Source: Neocallimastix lanati (nom. inval.) (taxonomy: Eukaryota > Neocallimastigomycota > Neocallimastigomycetes > Neocallimastigales > Neocallimastigaceae). From it: 50,000 nucleotides of DNA. Position numbers and translations under genes: made by a program. The stretch covers positions 452,501-502,500 of the forward strand of contig JACVTC010000090.1 in assembly GCA_016946835.1 (NCBI GenBank), given 5' to 3'. How positions within the stretch are numbered: the stretch's first letter is position 1; every line of letters begins with the position of its first letter. This document shows positions 27,101-38,954 of this stretch, piece after piece. The notes under the pieces were generated by a model, which did not search any database, had not been told where the DNA came from, and saw nothing but the letters and a program-made list of their open reading frames with translations.

Positions 27101-28256
27101 ATTTATTATTTATTATTTATTATTTGTTATTTATTATTCATTATTTATTATTTATTATTTATTATTAATTATTTATTATTATTATTTATTATTTATTATT
27201 TATTATTTATTATTTGTTATTTATTATTCATTATTTGTTATTTATTATTTATTATTTATTATTTATTGTTTATTATTTATAATTTTACTTATTATTTATT
27301 ATTATTGTTAAAAATATAGTTTTATACATATTTATAATATATAAAAACAATTAAAATATAAATTTATAATATATGACAAAACAATTTAATTATTTTTCCT
27401 ATATTATAAATAATTAAACTATCATAGAATAAAATAATTTTAAGTTATGTCACAATATTATTATTATTTGAATATTTTTTTTATCACGAAATTATTACAT
27501 TAATAAATTAGAATTTCTGATAATAAATTTTTAAGCATTTATTCATTAATTTTTTATAATTTATATAAGCATGATCTCTAATTTTATATGTTTTTATCTG
27601 GGAAAAATCATCAAAAAAATATATAAATAATAAATAATTAATATGAATCATTTATATAGTAAATTGTTACATAAATTAAATTATTTTATATACAATGGAA
27701 TGTAATAAACGTTTAAAATGAAGATTTAACGTTTTTAAAAAAAAAAAAAAAATTAAACTTCAAACTAATAAACCATTCATTAAAATTCACGAACAAAATA
27801 AAAATTAAATAATAAAAAAACAAACTACAAATTTTAAAAAAATAAAAATAACTTTAAAAATAATTTTCTAATATTGAATATATATTTTAATATTTTAATG
27901 TAAATAAAACCATCTTAAATCATAAATTATACTAATCTATTAGTAAAAGACTAAAGAAAGTACTTTTTTTTTAAATCAAAAAAAAAAAAAAAATTAATAA
28001 AATAGGTGATTGGCTATATGATTAGTTTTGTGTATCTTTATAAAATAAATAAATAAAAAAATATATTTTTATATAAATAATAATTAAATAATGATAAATC
28101 TGTTAATAATTAAATAACAATTAAATAATGATAAAGCTGTATATAATTAAATAAGTTGTAAAATATATATATATTAAAAAATCCAGAAATATTAAATATT
28201 TAATGGTTTAATTTAAATACAGGGTTAGGTTTATAAAATTGAATGGGGATCTGCAT
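24142..28256. other. gene-free A/T-rich region
   Basis: Nothing resembling an exon is visible. It holds tandem duplications and the 7-mer array at 26.48-27.29 kb, and a richer patch at 28220-28256 (CAGGGTTAGGTTTATAAAA) that borders the element at 28257. Confidence 0.6.
26478..27290. repeat. TTTATTA 7-mer arrays flanking a 233-bp tandem duplication
   Basis: 7-mer TTTATTA arrays occupy about 26478-26560 and 27030-27290. Between them a 233-bp unit starting CAAGTTATTAGTTATTTGAA at 26561 repeats at 26794. The two units are nearly identical apart from short length changes in the TTA and TTAG runs. The 7-mer array recurs at 38.96-39.25 kb. Confidence 0.85.
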
Positions 28257-28592
28257 TTCGCAATGTGGCGTATAAACACTTTAAATAAAGCCATACATTT
28301 TTAAGATATTCTATACAATCATAAATAAATAATATATAAATAATTATTATTTTAAAAGAAATAATATTTTTCAATTAAATATTATTAAATAACTATTTTA
28401 AAAGAAATAATAATATATTCTATTAAAAAGAATTAAAAAAAATAATTGATTATTAATAAATTATAATTGATTATTAATAAATTATATATACAAAAAAAAA
28501 GAATATTTATTATTTATTTATTATTTATTTAATTATTCATTAACTATTAAAAAACAAGCCATAATGCGAAATACACTATTGAGAAACGCACT
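28257..28592. mobile_element. MITE-like element with imperfect terminal inverted repeats
   Basis: The left end CTGCATTTCGCAATGTGGCG and the inverted right end (reverse strand GTGCGTTTCTCAATAGTGTA) form imperfect ~20-bp inverted repeats. A second inner copy of the motif, GTGTATTTCGCATTATGGC on the minus strand, lies just inside the right end. The interior is A/T-rich and non-coding. About 265 bp of it match, in reverse orientation, 46042-46306. No clear target duplication is seen. Confidence 0.6.
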
Positions 28593-29098
28593 AAATTCAA
28601 ATTGAATTAATATAGAATTAAATTTTAGTTATATTTTATAAAATCTATTAAATATAATTGTTTTAATGTTTTAATATATAAATCCTCAATGTAATTGCTA
28701 ATAACTTTTTTTTTTTTTGTTTCGTAGTGTTATTGCTAGTAAAAAAAAAAAAAATTACATAAATTCATTATATATAATAAAGGTTTATCAATATTAAAAT
28801 TAATATGTAAATTTGTTTTTTAAGATTATATATATACTATTATTTAAATTTTTCTATTTAAAAAAAAAATTAATTATTAAATAAGATCATAGTATATTAA
28901 AGTATAGAAATATAAAAATATAGAAATAAAGTAATTATGAAAAATAAAATAAAATAGATATAACAAAAAAAAAAAAAAAAAAAAAAAAAAAAACAATAGT
29001 AATAGTAACAGTAATAATATAATAAACAATAAAAATTAAAATTATTATTATTAGTAATGTTATTATTAGGATTAATATTTTTTGTTAAATTATTGAGT
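28593..29098. other. A/T spacer with poly-A tract
   Basis: No gene seen. A 29-base A run lies at about 28965-28993. The TAAATTATTGAGT string at its right end (29086-29098) is one copy of the target-site duplication of the adjacent retroelement. Confidence 0.7.
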
Positions 29099-29408
29099 TT
29101 AATTTTTTTTTTTTTTTTTTTTTTTATTTTACAGACTCAATTATTGTAAACTTTATTTTTTTTTATTAATGAATAAATAAATAAAATTTAAAGTTTATTC
29201 ATTTCATTAATTAATTACATTAGTATTTTCTATATTACAAAAAAACACGGAATTAATAAAAAAAAAAAAAAAAACATTATTTGTCCAATTTAAACATAAT
29301 AATATTTAAAATAGTAATGTGAAATAAAAAGTAGTACTAAAAATAAAGTGTATAAAGTTCATGTCAAACGAACCTCATCTTCAGATTATTAAGATTTCTG
29401 TTTAAAGG
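29099..29408 (-). mobile_element. retroelement family H, copy 3: 5'-truncated insertion with 13-bp TSD
   Basis: A 310-bp minus-strand insertion comprising only the 3' tail of family H and a poly-A end (the T run at 29103-29125 on the plus strand). It is flanked by perfect direct repeats TAAATTATTGAGT at 29086-29098 and 29409-29421. The tail contains AATAAAG before the poly-A. Together with 5' truncation this is the signature of LINE-type target-primed insertion, and it defines the 3' end of the family. Confidence 0.85.
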
Positions 29409-29716
29409 TAAATTATTGAGTAATATTTTTTATTAAATAAATAAAAACTTTATGAATAAATGTTTTTAAAAAAACAAAAATACCATTTTTTATTTTTATT
29501 TTTATTTATTTTTTTTTTTAAAAAAAAAAGTGATTGTAAAATAAATAAACTCGAGGTTGTAAATTTATTTATAATACTAAAAATTTAATATGCCATCATA
29601 TATGATCATTTTCTTTTTTTTTTTTCTTCTTCTTTTTATTATTTATTTATTTTTTATTTCTTATTTTTATATGTTGAGAATAAAAATCAAAATTTATTTT
29701 CGAATTAAAAAAAAAA

Positions 29717-29761
<45 letters not shown>

Positions 29762-29764
29762 CTA

Positions 29765-30365
29765 TAACCACAAATATTGCGAACTTTAATCTTTATTTAT
29801 TCATTCAATTATTACTTACATGAATATTTTTTATATTATAAAAAAAACACGGAATTAATAAAAAAATAAATATTATTTGTCCAATTTGAACATAATGATA
29901 AAAATGAAACATGAAATAAAAAGTAATACTCAAAATAATGCGTATAAATATATCCAGAAAAAAGTTTATATACAATGAATCTCATTTCCTTATGGATTAG
30001 GGTTTGAATTTGACTACCTGAAAAGAAATTATGATCTTCTCCTTCAGAGGCATTGGCCTTGCTAGCCTGTCTTACTGTATTTTCAGTGATGACGCTCCTG
30101 GTTACTTTGTGTTTATGCTTTTCGAATAGTACTTTCGGAATAGCAACTCTTGTCTAGTACTAGCCCTAGGCATAAATTCTGTTAAGAGAGCTGCAGAACT
30201 AACTAAGAATGGCATTTTAGAATAATCACTAGAAATGATTTGATTCCTTTTTATAATTTAAATCAATACTGTCTAAATCTCTTCCACTAAGAATAAATTA
30301 TAAAATCTGTTCCATGTCACATATATATTTACACCCTCATTATTCAAAAAATTACTTTAATTAAC
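29765..30365 (-). mobile_element. retroelement family H, copy 4
   Basis: A longer minus-strand copy with the 3' tail (AATAAAG, then GTTCGCAATATTTGTGGTTA) ending in the 40-base T run at 29721-29760. Its coding part includes ENTVRQ, ASEGEDHNFF and a degraded end where copies 1 and 2 read NSNPNP. Small insertions break the frame. It runs to about 30365, where similarity to copies 1 and 2 fades. Confidence 0.7.
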
Positions 30366-30402
30366 TTTGAAATTAGAATAATGAAAAACACTTATTTTCT
30401 TC

Positions 30403-30433
<31 letters not shown>

Positions 30434-30437
<4 letters not shown>

Positions 30438-31691
30438 AGACTTAGAGAAAACTTTATTTAATTTATAATAATAATAAAATTACATGATTTTAATGAAAAA
30501 AAAAAAAAATAAAATACATGAAATGAAATATTATATATTATATAATTATAAAAGTGCGTTAGAAGCAATAGTTTCTAACTTTTCCCATTCATCGATAATA
30601 ACACCGCGTCCATTATTCGAGTAGTAATTTCAGTATTAGTTTTATCAAACGAATCTGTATTAGATCTTTCACCGGGAGGTGAAAATCCATGCCTTATCAT
30701 TTCAACGTTAATGCTCTTAGCAACGGTAGATTTAACGGAATACCATTTCATCATCAATCTAAAAGATCGACAAATTAATGGTATTACGTTTTTTAGAAAC
30801 TCCGCAATCCCCAGAAAATACGGAATAGTCGAAGAAGTTGAACTTTGTTTAAAAATATTGTCAACTAATTGTCTTTGTTCTCCATCGTTAAGTTTAATTT
30901 TTTCATATATTGAACGCCCGCCAAGGATTTTTGTTCAATTATCATTGCAAACTTCAAAAAGAGATCATCTAGAAAAGGTAAAGATTTATTTCTGTAATTT
31001 TCCAATTCTTTACAGGCAAAGATCCAGTGAGAAAAGCTAGGTACACTAACACCACAACAAGGGCAACATTTAGGGCAATCTTCTGAGACGATTTTTCTTT
31101 TAATGGAAATACTAATGTCGAATTTAAAACCACACCTAATACGAGAAATCCAAAAGAATCCCAACAGATACTTAGGATATTGAAATGTTAAGTTTCTGAT
31201 TTCTGAAATAAATCCAAAATCATTCTCCTTGTAAATAATTGCTTTTTTAGCTTTTGAGGGTTTGAAGACATCTCTTTCCCAATAAAACTTTTTTATTTCA
31301 CTTGTTTTCTTACCATTTAATTTCTTACCCAAAGTCTTTGATTCTTTAGTCCATGAGTAATGTGACATAGTAGGAATATTATTAGTGAGATGATTAATAA
31401 TACATGATGAGTTTTTCCACTTTCTAAAGCATCGTAATTAAGATATTGCACAGATAGCTGAAAGAGGAGGTATTCTCAATTCACGAGTAATATCATAGAG
31501 ACTAACATAAGAATTACGAGATTTAAATCCATAACTCCAATAAAGTTCTCTATTAATAATTTTTTGAGCTTTAGAGCATCTATTCTTATTTGAACCAAAT
31601 AGAGGAGCATAATATAAAACAAGACTAAGAATAAACGAAATTAAAACATATTTCTTTAATGAGAGAGAAATAGATTTATTAATAATAAATC

Positions 31692-31696
<5 letters not shown>
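30434..31696 (-). pseudogene. LINE reverse transcriptase fragment C, longest copy
   Basis: The best-preserved LINE remnant in the window, read on the minus strand. In order: the post-RT segment ISFILSLVLYYAPLFGSN and KAQKIINRELYWSYGFK near 31540-31650; RELRIPPLSAICAI near 31450; then a frame change into WTKESKTLGKKL near 31330; a Cys/His knuckle CPKCCPCCGVSVPSFSHW ending in FACKEL near 31020-31080; another shift around 30900; and the C-terminal RGVIIDEWEKLETI near 30560-30600. The 3' tail has ATTAAATAAAG and CTAAGTCTTCC at about 30434-30460. The RT catalytic core and endonuclease are absent. At least three frame breaks make it non-functional. Confidence 0.75.
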
Positions 31697-31738
<42 letters not shown>

Positions 31739-31860
31739 CAGCGAAGAGAATACACTTCCATAACTTTTTTAATTTTATTATAAAAAATACATGTAGATGA
31801 AAAGTACATTTGAAATTAAAAATAAAAAATTTAAAAAATAAAAAATAAAAAAGCTCAAAC
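31697..31860 (-). mobile_element. separate retroelement 3' end fused to fragment C
   Basis: The 39-base T run at 31697-31735 (poly-A on the minus strand) is preceded on the minus strand by CTTCGCTGTCT, which resembles the CTAGTCT ending of the other LINE tails. This suggests a second polyadenylated element inserted head-to-tail against fragment C. It creates an artificial poly-Lys stretch in the frame. No target duplication is visible. Confidence 0.4.
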
Positions 31861-31949
31861 TATGTATTTCGGCAAGTTGTACTATGCGGGAATTTTCCCT
31901 TCCTAACAAATAAAAAAGAAATAAAACCTAGAAGTAACATCTTTAAAAT

Positions 31950-32100
31950 TTTCGTAATCTGTTGGGGACCATGCCTAGTACCTTAAATCCCTCTTAGAGG
32001 TAGTAGAGCGTCGACGTCAAAATGATAAGGCATGCAAGGATCTGTTCCTTAAAAATACACTCATGTGACCTACCAATGATGTAGAAATCATGTGAGAAAG

Positions 32101-32132
<32 letters not shown>
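31950..32132 (+). mobile_element. truncated LINE insertion G with poly-A tail and 14-bp TSD
   Basis: A 183-bp plus-strand insertion ending in AGTCT and a ~30-A tail. It is flanked by perfect direct repeats AACATCTTTAAAAT at 31936-31949 and 32133-32146. Its internal sequence GAGCGTCGACGTC..ATAAGGCAT is the inverse of the LINE sequence at 32.25-32.28 kb, so it belongs to the same family and landed inside or beside fragment D in the opposite orientation. Confidence 0.8.
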
Positions 32133-32135
<3 letters not shown>

Positions 32136-32149
32136 ATCTTTAAAATAGA

Positions 32150-32660
32150 TAGTGTTGTGTCCACTAAACTCTCCCTGGATTTGTCATTTATTGAACTACT
32201 AGGGCGAGATTCACCCTTCGTAGAAATAGATGATGATCTTGTATTATCATTATGCCTTATCAGTATGACGTCGACGCTCTTGGTTAAGTTTGGTATTTTA
32301 CAATACCTATCAAATAATAGCTCTTGTTAAGAATTCCGCCAAGCCCACAATTTTTGGAACAGGTGACTCAGATGAACATTTGTAAAGTAGTTCATTTAAT
32401 TGTCTCTGTTCCCCACTATCGAAATGTAGCTCATTTAAAACTAAAGTCCCACCAAGAAGGAACAAGTATATATAATGATTGATATAATAAATCGAAAGTA
32501 CGAATTTAACTAAGGAAAGTATAGATTTCAGGTAATTAGTTACTACCAATAAAGAAAGATGGTTCTTCGTAACTTATCGGTTTAACAAAGTTAATCGGCT
32601 TTACAACAAGAGTACTCATTTTTTTTTTTCTTTTAGACTTAGACGCACACTTATTAATTC
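32150..32660 (-). pseudogene. LINE fragment D (C-terminal region)
   Basis: The minus-strand frame 32310-32460 encodes GGTLVLNELHFDSGEQRQL and then VGLAEFLTRAI, the counterpart of GEQRQLVDNIF and LGIAEFLKNVI in fragment C. Downstream to 32150 it continues into the region homologous to 30.6-30.7 kb. At 32615-32655 a GTCTAAAAG plus A-run on the minus strand looks like the 3' end of yet another copy. Confidence 0.6.
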
Positions 32661-32750
32661 AAAAAATCATTTCATTTTTAATAGCCCATTCATGAACTTT
32701 ATTAAAAATTTTCTATGATGTATTAAAATAGTTTTTATCTATTAAATTTA

Positions 32751-32756
<6 letters not shown>

Positions 32757-32785
<29 letters not shown>

Positions 32786-32830
32786 GGCAGCAAACTTGTT
32801 TCATCTTTATTAATTAAATATTTGATAAAA
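32757..32830 (-). mobile_element. putative retroelement 3' end with poly-A
   Basis: On the minus strand AATAAAG lies about 25 bases before an uninterrupted 25-A run (T run on the plus strand), with GCTGCCGTT between. This is the same arrangement as the other retroelement tails here, but the sequence differs, so it may be another family or a very old copy. Confidence 0.35.
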
Positions 32831-33913
32831 TACATGTAATAAAATAATAAAAAAAAAGATAAAAAAATAAACAAAAAATAAAACACAAAATAAAATAAAA
32901 TTTAATTAAAATAAGAAAAATAAATTCTACATTTGTTAACATAACAGAAAGAAATAAGGAGTTTTTTATTAATGATTTTTCTTATATCAAAAAAAAATTT
33001 AAAACTTTATAAATAAGGAATATATTTTAATTTATCAAAAAATAAAAAATGAAAAAAAAAAAAATAAAAAAATTTCAAACTTTTTTTTTTTTTTTTTTTT
33101 TTTTTACTTATATTAAATAAGATACATATTATATTTGAATTATGTTTATTATTATTTTCACATGCAATAAAAAAACTTTTTTCTTTTTGAAATTTTCAAA
33201 AAAAATTCAAAAATATACATATTACTTTATTACTAAAATAATATCACTCAATGTCACACATTTTGTAAAGTTTTTAAATTACACAACTGAATTATTAAAT
33301 ATTCTTATTTGCAATATAAGCCAAATGAAAAATAAAAATATTTAATATTAAATTTGTTTATTACAACCTACATATACTTTTTTCTTAACATGCTTATTAA
33401 ATATAAAAATTATATCCGATATTTTTATTTTACATTTTAATATTTAAATAATTATATTATCCATAATTTTCCGTAAAATAATTTTTTAAAATTATATTTT
33501 TTTATGTGCAATATATGTCGTTGATAAACTCTTCAAATTATTGATAATAAATGACAATATCATATATATTATAATTTCAATTTATTAATATAAATATTTC
33601 TTACTAAATGACCCATTCTACTTAAAATCAATTATTTTCTGTTTATCTATACTTTCTCAATACCATAAATTCTGCTATTTTATAACATTTAATTACTGCT
33701 TTGTTTATATATTTTCCTTACTAATCCTTGATATTTCCATTAAATATTATATTACAATATATCAAATGGTTGATTAAATTTATATACACCTTTAATATAT
33801 ATAAATAAATTAATTTTATATTATTTTTACACTGTTACACTTTTATTTTAATGATCTTTATTTTTTTTTCTTTCATGACAAGATTTCCTATTAAGTTCAG
33901 TATGCTAAACTTC
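32831..33913. other. A/T spacer 3' of the eL20 gene
   Basis: No gene is supported. A plus-strand open frame at 33142-33345 is A/T-biased, lacks family resemblance, and is most likely chance. T run at 33080-33105. Confidence 0.55.
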
Positions 33914-34835
33914 TTAGAAAGTGCTTGGACGCTTGGCAACGAAAGTAGAGTTGTTCTTCTTGCTGTCCTTAACAGTGATACGGTGTGGAATTGGGAAGCT
34001 AAGATCATTTTGAATCAATTGCTTGACATATGGACGACGAACATCGGCAGACTTAACTTCAGCAACACGAATAATTTGAACGGAACCGAAACGAACTCTA
34101 TGACGGGCAGCCATATCTTGGTCTATTTTATATTATATACAATCATTTTAAAGATTAATTATGTCTTATCCATTTTTAAACAGTATAATTAATTTTAAAC
34201 TTACAGCAGTTAGTTACAGCTTCGGTACGAGATAATTGACGGTATTCCTTGTACATGTTGTGGGTACCGGAACGAGAATCGTAACGGAGCCAGATACCGT
34301 AGGTCTTGACTTGGTTCTTCTTTTCAAAGATCTTTTATTTTATTAAATAATTTTAATTAATTATTAAAATTATATCACCTCTCAAAATTATACATATCTT
34401 ATTATTTATAACACTCACTTCAGAAACGTTAACGATTTCACCGGACATCTTCTTGACCTTGTTAACCTTCTTTAAGAAGTACCAGAATCTGCTCTTAGCA
34501 ATAACTGGATTTGGAGCAAATAATCTCATTCTGTAAAGACGTGGGTTGGCGTCCTTTTCAGATGGAAGCTTACGACCAACAACTTGATATTCGTGTAACT
34601 ATTTTTATTAATACAAAATAATACTAATTAATATAAATTCATTAAAAAAAAACTACTCATCCATCAATGAACAAATAATTAATAAATAATTATTAAACGT
34701 ATTATTAATTTCTTTTATAGGCACCATTTCTAGAACTTTACACCAAATTTTTTAAAAATATTAAAAAGTAAAGATAGAAATAAATTCACAAAAAAATTAA
34801 ATACTTATTTTAAAATTCAAATATTCATTTACCAT
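33914..34835 (-). CDS. RPL20: 60S ribosomal protein eL20 (L18a/L20)
   Basis: Structural protein of the large cytoplasmic ribosomal subunit. Exons: 34833-34835 (only the ATG), 34419-34598, 34205-34331 and 33914-34122, total 172 residues, the same length as the yeast protein. Introns of 234, 87 and 82 bases have GTAAAT, GTGAGT and GTAAGT donors; the second acceptor is AAG. Hallmarks are [12 protein letters not shown] after the start, [32 protein letters not shown], and [14 protein letters not shown] across the third junction. The ending is FVAKRPSTF against yeast SYKRPSTFY. The coding islands are far richer in G/C and use C/G-ending codons (AAG, GTC, TTC), as expected for a highly expressed gene. 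The ATG-only first exon is supported by family alignment and by the intron directly after the start codon in yeast RPL20. Confidence 0.95.
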
Positions 34836-35910
34836 ATCTACTGATTTCAATATGAAGAAAAAAGAGAGATTAAAAATAAACTATTCAATTAGTTTTCTTT
34901 ATAATTTAATTTTTTTATGATTGGTTAGATTTGAAATTTTTATTATGATTCGAAAATAACCTATCATCATTACAGCCACAAATTTTTATATTAGTATATT
35001 GATTTTAAAAAATGAAGGTTAATTATCTTTATTTTATTTTTGTAGAAATTACTATAATTGTTATTGAAGTAATTTTCATACTTCATATTTTAAAAAAATA
35101 ACATGAAATTTTTACTATATAATTAAAGATTTTTGCTATAAATATATTAAATTATTAATAATTTATTATTCAATTACTAATGGAAAATTTCATTAATAAA
35201 TTGGTATTATAAAAAATTTATTATTGTTTTAATAGTAATAAAACTGAAAAAAAATAAAATATTAAATTTTTTTTTATTTATTTATTATTTTTTCCTTATT
35301 TATTTATTTATTTATTATTTTTTCCTTAATTTAAAATCGATAAAATTGAAATAAAATATAAAAGAATTTAAATAAATTATTTGTCTTTCAATTTTTATTT
35401 TCTTATAATAATAATATTATATTATTATTATTTGATTAATTTATAATTATGTGTTTTATTATTAAAGTTTTTTTGACCTTTTATTGCAAGTTCTAATAGA
35501 ATATAAAATAAATAAAATAAATATAATTATTTTAATAGTAGATTAAAATAAAAAAATATTATAATACATGTTATTTATGGTATTTTTTTTTTTTTTAAAA
35601 AATATTAATGTAAATATTAATGAAAAAAGTATAAAATAAATAATATTAACGATATGTTTTTTAATAAATAAGAAGTAAATTTTTAATAATATATATATAC
35701 TTTTTTTTTTTTTTTTTTTTTTATTATTGTAAAAAATATAAAAAAAAATAAAAGAATATATAATCCATATTTTTGTGGATGTTAACTTTTTAAATAAAAA
35801 AAAATATATTATCTAAAGATTCCTTTTTATTATTATTACTATCATAATAAATTTTTTTTTTTGTGTATATATATCTTTTTAATATATTTAGATATTAAAA
35901 TTTTAAAAAT

Positions 35911-35944
<34 letters not shown>

Positions 35945-36303
35945 TTTTTTTATTTTTTTTTTTTTTTTATTTTTTTATTTTTTTTACTCCTATTTAAACT
36001 ATTTCATATACTTATAAAAAAAATAAAAAATAAATATAAAAAAAATTATTTTTTAGTAATAATTAAAGTGATTAATCTACTCTAGTAATATTCATAATTA
36101 TTTTTAATACTGAAATATTGATAGTTAATAAAATTATGGTTATAAAAAATATAAATAATAAAATTTATAAAATTAACATGAAATCTTAATTATTTCTATA
36201 CAATATATCTTTATATTATTTATTTCATTTCATTTCATTTCATTTCATTTCATTTTATTTCATTTCATTTCTTTTGTTTTTTTTTTTTAGATTTTAAAAT
36301 ATA
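34836..36303. other. divergent intergenic region between eL20 and DSN1
   Basis: This A/T-rich DNA separates two divergently transcribed genes, so both promoters must lie here. No classical element can be called. The last stretch holds a (TTTCA)n pentamer array and a T run just before the DSN1 ATG. Confidence 0.6.
36219..36271 (+). repeat. (TTTCA)n pentamer array in the DSN1 5' region
   Basis: About ten TTTCA units, one altered to TTTTA, lying 33-85 bases upstream of the start codon and followed by a T run. A pyrimidine-rich strand next to the start is typical of fungal promoters or 5' UTRs, so the array may act there (inference). Confidence 0.8.
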
Positions 36304-37693
36304 ATGGTTGTCACAAGATCAAATAAACGATTACGAAATGAAATTATAGAAGAAGAAATTGATAATGATAATAATGTATCACAGACATCATCGTCCTCAT
36401 CATCTTCAGATTCATCACCTGTACCATCCATTTTAAAAAAATTAAAAAAAAAAAATTCACTTAAACTCAAAAAAAAAGTTAAAAAACCAAAAACGATATT
36501 TGAAGAAATTGACATAAGAGATAAATTTAGAGAAATTGAGAATTCAAAAAATAATGAAAATGTTAATAAAAATAGTAATAAAATTTCTAATTCAAGACAC
36601 AATAATGAAGTGATGACCAATTCCAAGGAAATTAATGGTATTAATACTTCAAAAATGAAAATTAATAATATTAATAATAATAAACAAATAAGCATACTAA
36701 AAATATATATTAATATTAATATCTAATAATAATAGTATATAATTTGAATATAACTGACTTTTTTACTTTAATTTTTATTTTTATTAAAAATAAATCAATA
36801 AACAAAATTTTTTATAATTCATATATAATTATGATATAATATATTTTTAAAAGATGCGGTATTAAAAAAAAGTAATGAAATTGATATTGTAAAAGATAAA
36901 ATTGTTCAACAAAAAATACCAAAGGAAAAACTAAAAATAAATAAAAAAAAAAAAAAAGAAAAAAATGTCAATGTAATAAATAATAATTTATCTAATAATT
37001 AAATTAGAATTAAAATAAATATATATTTAAATAATCTATTTTTATTAATTATATATGAATATTTTTTATAAAGAAACAAGATAATTATCGTAGAGCATTA
37101 TTGAAAAAACAAATTTTTAAAAGTAGAGTAGTTGATACTTTTAAACCATTTAATATAGCTGACAGTCCTGTATTTAAAAGAAATGTTGATTTAAGAAATA
37201 GTATGGTTAGACGCTCTAGTATGAATTTAAGAGGAAAACGAAAATCTTCAGCTTATGGGGGTTTATGCCGTAATTATCAATATATTTATCATAATATTTT
37301 TAAATTAATAAAAATAATAATTATTAAACTTAAATTCAAAATATATATTTAGCACCTCCTTTACCAAACACTAGATCGAGTAGTTTCTATAGATTTATAG
37401 CTTTTGAGCAACCTGAACCCATAAAAATGAAGCAATTATTATTATGGTGTGCAGAACGAACAATGCAAGATCAGAATAACACTGAAACAAATAAAAAAGA
37501 AAAAACTGATGATTCAAATCATAATAATATACCAAAGAGTATTTTAGATAAAGGTATATTATTAAGATGATTAATAATAGTTCAATTTAGTATTTATTAT
37601 TGAAATTTTAAATAATAACATAATTTAATATTGATTATTAAAATTATTTATATTATTTATATTTCATTACGTATTATTATATAATCTATTATA

Positions 37694-37731
<38 letters not shown>

Positions 37732-38731
37732 TAAAAGAAATACAAGAAGAACTTATGGAAGAGTTGATGTGTAATAAAATAGAAATATCATGGTATAATA
37801 GAGAAAGAAGTCCTGTATGTAACAAATATAATTATTATTTATTATTCACTATTTACTATGATTCATTATTAAAATTTACTATTTTCTTATTTATTTTTAT
37901 TATTATTATGATTGTTATTATTATCATTATTATTACAATAATAATCTCGTATTAAATTTAATAATATAATTAAAAGGACGAAGAAGAGCGTTTAAAAGGA
38001 AAAAATAAAATTAATATTGATAATGAAAAAAAATTAATTGAATTTCAAGAGAAACTGGAAAAGTAATAAATTAAATTCTAATATATATTCTTTACGATAC
38101 AAAATTTTCTAAAGCCTATATATTTGTATTGTTACATTTATTAATTTTATAAATGTAGACTAAGAAAGGAAAAAAATGAATGGGCATTGAATTATGAATA
38201 TTATAAAGAAAAACATGAAGAGTTTATAAAACGAGATACAAATAAACCAATTATCATTGATTCTAATATTGTAAATATTGATACATTAATGGCATCTGTA
38301 AATGAAGAAGAATTCAATAAAATAAATATGCTATTAAGTCGTAATCATGAACTAGAAAATGAAAAATCATTACACATTGAAGAAGTTGAACATATATTAG
38401 TAAGCTAATAAATAAAAATAATTAGTTGTTTATATATATATATATTTTAGTATATTTTGATTTTAAATAATAATAATAATTTACAATATATTAATTTAAT
38501 TAGATACCACAGATTGAAGATTCTTTGCATCATTTAATAGAATTAAAAAATTCATCTCAGGATATATGTGAAGATGTTAATAATAGAATATCAAAATCTT
38601 ATAAAGAATCATCTGATTTATTATCATCAACTTCTTCTAATAGTATTCATCTTCATAAAATTAATACTTCTGGAAAAGAAACAATAGAACCACGATATTT
38701 ACTAAAAGCAATATCATCTGTTATTATATAA
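36304..38731 (+). CDS. DSN1: kinetochore protein Dsn1/Mis13 (Mis12/MIND complex)
   Basis: Subunit of the Mis12 (MIND/Mtw1) complex that links centromeric chromatin to the microtubule-binding Ndc80 complex. Exons: 36304-36637, 36854-36972, 37074-37260, 37353-37553, 37732-37814, 37977-38062, 38159-38399 and 38504-38731, giving 492 residues. All phases agree; the first donor (GTATTA) is the least certain. The N-terminus is charged and disordered (Ser run near 30, Lys run near 50). The family core is clear: VRRSSMNLRGKRKSS near 196-210, a basic RRSS motif like the Aurora B/Ipl1 sites of Dsn1; FYRFIAFEQPEPIKMKQLLLWCAERT near 225-250; coiled-coil segments near 282-420; and a C-terminal PRYLLKAIS resembling the conserved Mis13 ending. 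The family call rests on motif recognition. Confidence 0.85.
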
Positions 38732-38954
38732 TATATATTTAATAAATTTACCCTTAATTTTACCATTTAATAAATAAATGATAAAATCTACTCAAAATTA
38801 AATATTAAAATTTTTTTAAAAAAAATTATAATTAACGTAAAAGTTATTTAACTTTACTTATTCACTCATTAATATTGTTATTTATTATTACTATTAATAT
38901 TTGTTTATTTACTCATCAAGATATGGTTTTATTAAATTTTAATTAATATTTTTA

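Noticed and set aside
29590-29823. 77-codon open frame rich in Phe
   Set aside because: It runs through the T tract that is the poly-A tail of a minus-strand retroelement.
31438-31809. A single 123-codon protein with an internal poly-Lys run
   Set aside because: The poly-Lys is a poly-A tail joining two separate retroelement fragments, so the frame is accidental across it.
33142-33345. 67-codon open frame 3' of eL20
   Set aside because: Composition matches the A/T spacer, with no recognisable motif, no splice context and no upstream pyrimidine tract.
36294-36695. 133-codon open frame antisense to DSN1 exon 1
   Set aside because: Antisense shadow of a Ser/Lys/Asn-rich exon; the sense strand has the conserved family core further downstream.
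37755-37955. 66-codon frame starting at an internal ATG
   Set aside because: It is DSN1 exon 5 read through its donor site into the following intron.
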